Positions 6,186 through 8,369 of a DNA stretch of 8,369 bases are shown piece by piece. Positions within the stretch are counted from its first letter, which is position 1, and every line of letters starts with the position of its first letter. The notes under the pieces were generated by a model. The model had not been told where the DNA came from. It searched no databases and worked only from the letters and a program-made list of their open reading frames with translations. Source of the DNA: an uncultured Caryophanales bacterium (lineage in GTDB: Bacteria; Bacillota_I; Bacilli_A; RF39; UBA660). The stretch lies in contig CALCBO010000031.1 in assembly GCA_937897245.1 (NCBI GenBank), positions 1-8,369 of the forward strand, written 5' to 3'. Position numbers and translations under genes: made by a program.

Positions 6186-7384
6186 TGAAGAAGAAAATAT
6201 TGCTAGTATTGATTATTGTTACAGTAATTATTTCTACTTTTACTTTTCCCTTAAATACACAAGCACAAACTATATCAGAATTTGAAGCTGAGGTAGAAAA
6301 ATATACAAAGGAACTTCAAGCTAAAAAAGATAAGATTGCTAAAAATGATGCTGAAGTAGAAGAGATAAAGAAAAAGATTTCTAATATTGAAAGTCAAATA
6401 GCAACTACTGAAGAGGAAATAAACAATCTACAAGCAGAAATAGATAAGAGCAATCAAGAGATAGAAAAGAAAAGTGCTGAAAGTAAGCGAATTATGGAAT
6501 ATTATCAAATATCTAATGGTGATAATGTTTATTTAGAATATGCCTTTGGAGCAGATGATATTACTGATATGATTTATCGTATGTCAATTGTTGAACAACT
6601 TACAGAATATAATGATAAAATAATGAAAGAACTTGATGAATTGATAAAAAAGAATGAAAAACAAAAACAAGAATTACAAGAAAAAGAAAAACAATTAGAA
6701 AGCTTAAAATCAGAATTAGAAAGTGAAAAAGAAAGAATTAATGCTGATACAAAGTCAATAAAAGAAACAATGCCTGGTGTTGAAGACCAAATAAAAGCTG
6801 CTAAGAGTAATGTTAATTATTATAAATCATTAGGCTGTGGAAATAACGAAGAAATAAGTGCTTGTCAATATAGAATTGAACAAAGTAGAAAATCATCTTC
6901 ATCATCTGGTGGAGGTGGAGGAGGTTCTGTTCCAAGTACTAATGGATTCTTCCGTCCAGTTGAATATGGTTATATTACTCAATGGTATGGAGGATACGGT
7001 GGTCATATGGGAGTAGACATTTCCAGCAGTAATAAAACAATAGCTATTTATCCAATCGCAAATGGTCAAGTATTCTTTAAAGGATATGATAGTTATGGAG
7101 CTCTAGTAGTAAAAATTAGACATAATATCGGTGGTAGTTACATTTATTCTACTTATGCTCATATGTCTAGTTTTGGAAGTATTTCTGTAGGACAAAATGT
7201 TGATGCTAACACGAAGATAGGAAATATGGGATCTACTGGTTGGTCTACAGGACCTCATTTACACTTAGAAATAACTAGTTGTGATTGGAATAGAGGAGGA
7301 GGTTGTACTTGGTATTCATACCAAAGAAGTACTATAAACCCAACTCGTTATGTTAATTTCCCATCTAGTTGGAATAATCGTTAA
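6185..7384 (+). CDS. Secreted coiled-coil M23 (LytM) peptidase, probable FtsEX-controlled PcsB/EnvC-like division hydrolase
   Basis: The protein has 399 residues. The signal peptide is about 1-27 (KKK, a hydrophobic stretch, then NTQA before Q28). Two long coiled coils (about 30-108 and 135-215) flank a short segment with YLEYAFGADDITDMIYRM (117-133), like the hairpin that FtsX grips in PcsB/EnvC proteins. A pair C218/C227 could form a disulphide. A Ser-Gly linker (237-248) leads to the M23 domain (about 255-395), with zinc and catalytic residues H274 and D278 (GGHMGVD), H326 (TYAHMSS) and H358/H360 (GPHLHLEI). The set is complete, so the enzyme should be active itself, as a Gly-Gly or stem-peptide endopeptidase. 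EnvC, by contrast, is degenerate and PcsB carries a CHAP domain. AGGAGG (6165-6170) lies 14 bases upstream, so coupling to ftsX probably matters. A terminator follows immediately. Confidence 0.95.
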   Translation: MKKKILLVLIIVTVIISTFTFPLNTQAQTISEFEAEVEKYTKELQAKKDKIAKNDAEVEEIKKKISNIESQIATTEEEINNLQAEIDKSNQEIEKKSAESKRIMEYYQISNGDNVYLEYAFGADDITDMIYRMSIVEQLTEYNDKIMKELDELIKKNEKQKQELQEKEKQLESLKSELESEKERINADTKSIKETMPGVEDQIKAAKSNVNYYKSLGCGNNEEISACQYRIEQSRKSSSSSGGGGGGSVPSTNGFFRPVEYGYITQWYGGYGGHMGVDISSSNKTIAIYPIANGQVFFKGYDSYGALVVKIRHNIGGSYIYSTYAHMSSFGSISVGQNVDANTKIGNMGSTGWSTGPHLHLEITSCDWNRGGGCTWYSYQRSTINPTRYVNFPSSWNNR

Positions 7385-7410
7385 GACAAACAAAAAAGTT
7401 TGTCTTTTTT
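7384..7410 (+). terminator. Intrinsic terminator of the ftsEX-M23 operon
   Basis: AGACAAAC (7384-7391), loop AAAAAA and GTTTGTCT (7398-7405) give an 8-bp stem followed by T's to 7410. The first stem base is the last base of the M23 gene's TAA. The final T's are also the start of the next promoter's -35. Confidence 0.85.
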
Positions 7411-7437
7411 GACGAATAAAGTTTGATATGTTATAAT
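7409..7437 (+). promoter_or_regulatory. Near-consensus sigma-A promoter
   Basis: TTGACG (7409-7414), 17 bases, then TATAAT (7432-7437) with TG at 7429-7430. This is the strongest promoter in the window: five of six -35 bases, a perfect -10 and the TGn extension. The start is expected near 7444. Transcription therefore begins after a possible TTG start at 7423 and just before the SD AAAGGGGGG (7448-7456). Confidence 0.85.
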
Positions 7438-7461
7438 ACCCACACACAAAGGGGGGATAAT

Positions 7462-8283
7462 ATGTCAATCTATCAGGATGCGATTACAGAACTACGAAGA
7501 GAAGACAGTACTTCAGAACTATATCGTTTTCAAGGAGCTAATAGTATTGAACATTTTAATTTACAAACTTCTAGTTTCAATAATATTTCTCCTTCTAAAG
7601 ATAGTTATGTATATTTTTCAAGTTCAAAAGATCATCATAAATATTTTACTGTCAAAAGAATAAAGCAATTTCTAAATCAAGTTGTTTTAAAAGATACTCC
7701 TTATCAGTTAACTAATCCCCAATTAGCTACTCCAGATAGTTATCATCACATAAAAGATCTAATTATTAATAGTGATAAAATCAAAGATTTATACAGTGTA
7801 AGATTAATAACAGATATCAATTTTAGAAATCTAATACAAGATAATTATTCATTTCAAAGAGAAAAGCATCATAATAAAACGATAGAAAGAGTAGATAGAC
7901 GTGTCTTTGGAGGAGGATATGGAATTACTGAAGAATGGAAAGAGTTATTAACATATTTAACATATTTTTATGCATACCGAAGAATAAATAGAGAAGACTT
8001 AATTCAATTATTAACTAATATGTGTAAAAGTGGAAGAGTAAATAAAAAAGATAATTTAAATTTTATTATAGAAAAAACAAATCAATACCATGTTGATCTT
8101 AATCAAAGTTTAGAGAGCTCATTTACAAAGTATAAAATAAGACAAGCTTTGGAAAGAATCGTTGAAAAAGGTATGACTTCATCAGAAAGTGAACTACAAA
8201 CAGTACCAGAAGAAGTAATAAAGAAAACAATTGAAAATTACGAAAAAAGAAAAGAAAAAATTCTAACAATATTTAATAAGTAA
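7462..8283 (+). CDS. Unrecognised soluble protein, 273 residues
   Basis: I do not recognise a family. ATG 7462 is preceded by AAAGGGGGG (7448-7456) at 5 bases. An upstream in-frame TTG at 7423 lies inside the promoter and cannot be in the transcript. The product has no signal peptide or membrane segment and is hydrophilic, rich in Lys, Arg, Asn and Tyr. Residues 1-60 appear loosely structured, with Ser-rich stretches. From about 62 it looks mostly helical. Notable pieces are VRLITDINFRNLI (113-125), a basic ERVDRRVFGGGYG (142-154) and a helix around LLTYLTYFYAYRRINREDLIQ (162-182). The last 50 residues are strongly charged (YEKRKEKI). The strong promoter and SD suggest good expression. A cytoplasmic role is likely; nucleic-acid binding is possible from the basic patches but is only a guess. 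No clear terminator follows. Confidence 0.8.
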   Translation: MSIYQDAITELRREDSTSELYRFQGANSIEHFNLQTSSFNNISPSKDSYVYFSSSKDHHKYFTVKRIKQFLNQVVLKDTPYQLTNPQLATPDSYHHIKDLIINSDKIKDLYSVRLITDINFRNLIQDNYSFQREKHHNKTIERVDRRVFGGGYGITEEWKELLTYLTYFYAYRRINREDLIQLLTNMCKSGRVNKKDNLNFIIEKTNQYHVDLNQSLESSFTKYKIRQALERIVEKGMTSSESELQTVPEEVIKKTIENYEKRKEKILTIFNK

Positions 8284-8309
8284 ACTACTAGTGTATTTTA
8301 GAAAAAACT

Positions 8310-8340
8310 TTTACTACTTATAATATTAACTCGTAGTAAA
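8310..8340 (+). promoter_or_regulatory. -10 box enclosed in an inverted repeat, upstream of the last gene
   Basis: TTTACTAC (8310-8317) and GTAGTAAA (8333-8340) are exact inverted repeats around a 15-base spacer that contains TATAAT (8319-8324). A -35 at 17 bases is poor (TTTTAG, 8296-8301). A second copy of ACTACT (8284-8289) lies 29 bases upstream of the one at 8313. The layout suits an operator overlapping the promoter. Confidence 0.45.
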
Positions 8341-8352
8341 GGGAGAAATAAT

Positions 8353-8369
8353 ATGAATTCAGAAAAAAC
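8353..8369 (+). CDS. Start of a gene cut by the window end
   Basis: ATG 8353 follows AAAGGGAG (8338-8345) at 7 bases and opens a frame reading MNSEK before the sequence ends. Too little is present to say what it encodes. It is preceded by its own candidate promoter at 8310-8340. Confidence 0.55.

Noticed and set aside
7423..7461. In-frame TTG at 7423 as the start of the unrecognised protein
   Set aside because: It lies within the promoter, upstream of the expected transcript start, and has no SD. ATG 7462 has a strong SD at the right distance.
7478..7663. Plus-strand open frame inside the unrecognised gene
   Set aside because: It is in another frame of a gene with a strong promoter and SD, is Ile/Leu-rich low complexity, and has no SD of its own.

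Overview
The window comes from a very AT-rich, low-GC Gram-positive bacterium (Bacillota). It is probably an uncultured member of the Bacilli/Erysipelotrichia-like gut lineages, but nothing here fixes the genus. The evidence is strong Shine-Dalgarno (SD) sites, sigma-A promoters that mostly carry an extended -10 (TGnTATAAT), YitT-family proteins, and a prfB-ftsE-ftsX neighbourhood followed by a PcsB/EnvC-like hydrolase. UGA is a stop codon: ftsE ends in TGA, and prfB carries the RF2 programmed frameshift at an in-frame TGA. A Mycoplasma-type genetic code is therefore excluded.

Region 1 (1-1657) is the accessory-looking part. Two divergent genes, one minus (1-507, running off the window start) and one plus (698-1483), encode cysteine peptidases of the NlpC/P60 superfamily with different catalytic modules. 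They share an N-terminal domain of about 90 residues that aligns without gaps from the initiator Met. It has no signal peptide and looks like a helical hairpin. Both copies carry F-E-G at residues 46-48, a C-x-x-C at 51-54 and Y-x-x-x-D at 86-90. This layout recalls WXG100/ESX-type substrates of type VII secretion (W-x-G in the turn, YxxxD/E after helix 2). My inference is a family of type VII-exported peptidoglycan hydrolases or effectors built by joining one export domain to different hydrolase domains. The 190-bp space between the genes holds divergent extended -10 promoters, an 18-bp palindrome, and a 10-bp direct repeat spaced exactly 20 bp. A perfect 26-bp palindrome lies just past the plus gene.

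Region 2 (1602-4551) is an apparent operon of prfB (RF2, complete once the +1 frameshift at codon 25 is allowed for) and two tandem YitT-family membrane proteins, closed by a hairpin plus nine-T terminator. The second YitT gene has a puzzling start and a degenerate second glycine motif.

Region 3 (4563-7410) is a tightly coupled operon of ftsE, ftsX and a secreted coiled-coil M23 (LytM) peptidase, with stop/start overlaps ATGA and TAATG. It encodes the FtsEX ABC-type module that controls a peptidoglycan hydrolase from the cytoplasm during cell division. A terminator follows directly.

Region 4 (7409-8369) starts with a near-perfect sigma-A promoter whose -35 box is embedded in the preceding terminator's T-run. 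It drives a 273-residue soluble protein that I do not recognise. Next comes an inverted repeat bracketing a -10 box and the first six codons of another gene, cut by the window end.

The main theme is cell-wall remodelling: three peptidoglycan hydrolases, one controlled by FtsEX and two probably exported by another route, lie around a conserved housekeeping block. No gene-free stretch exceeds 300 bases.
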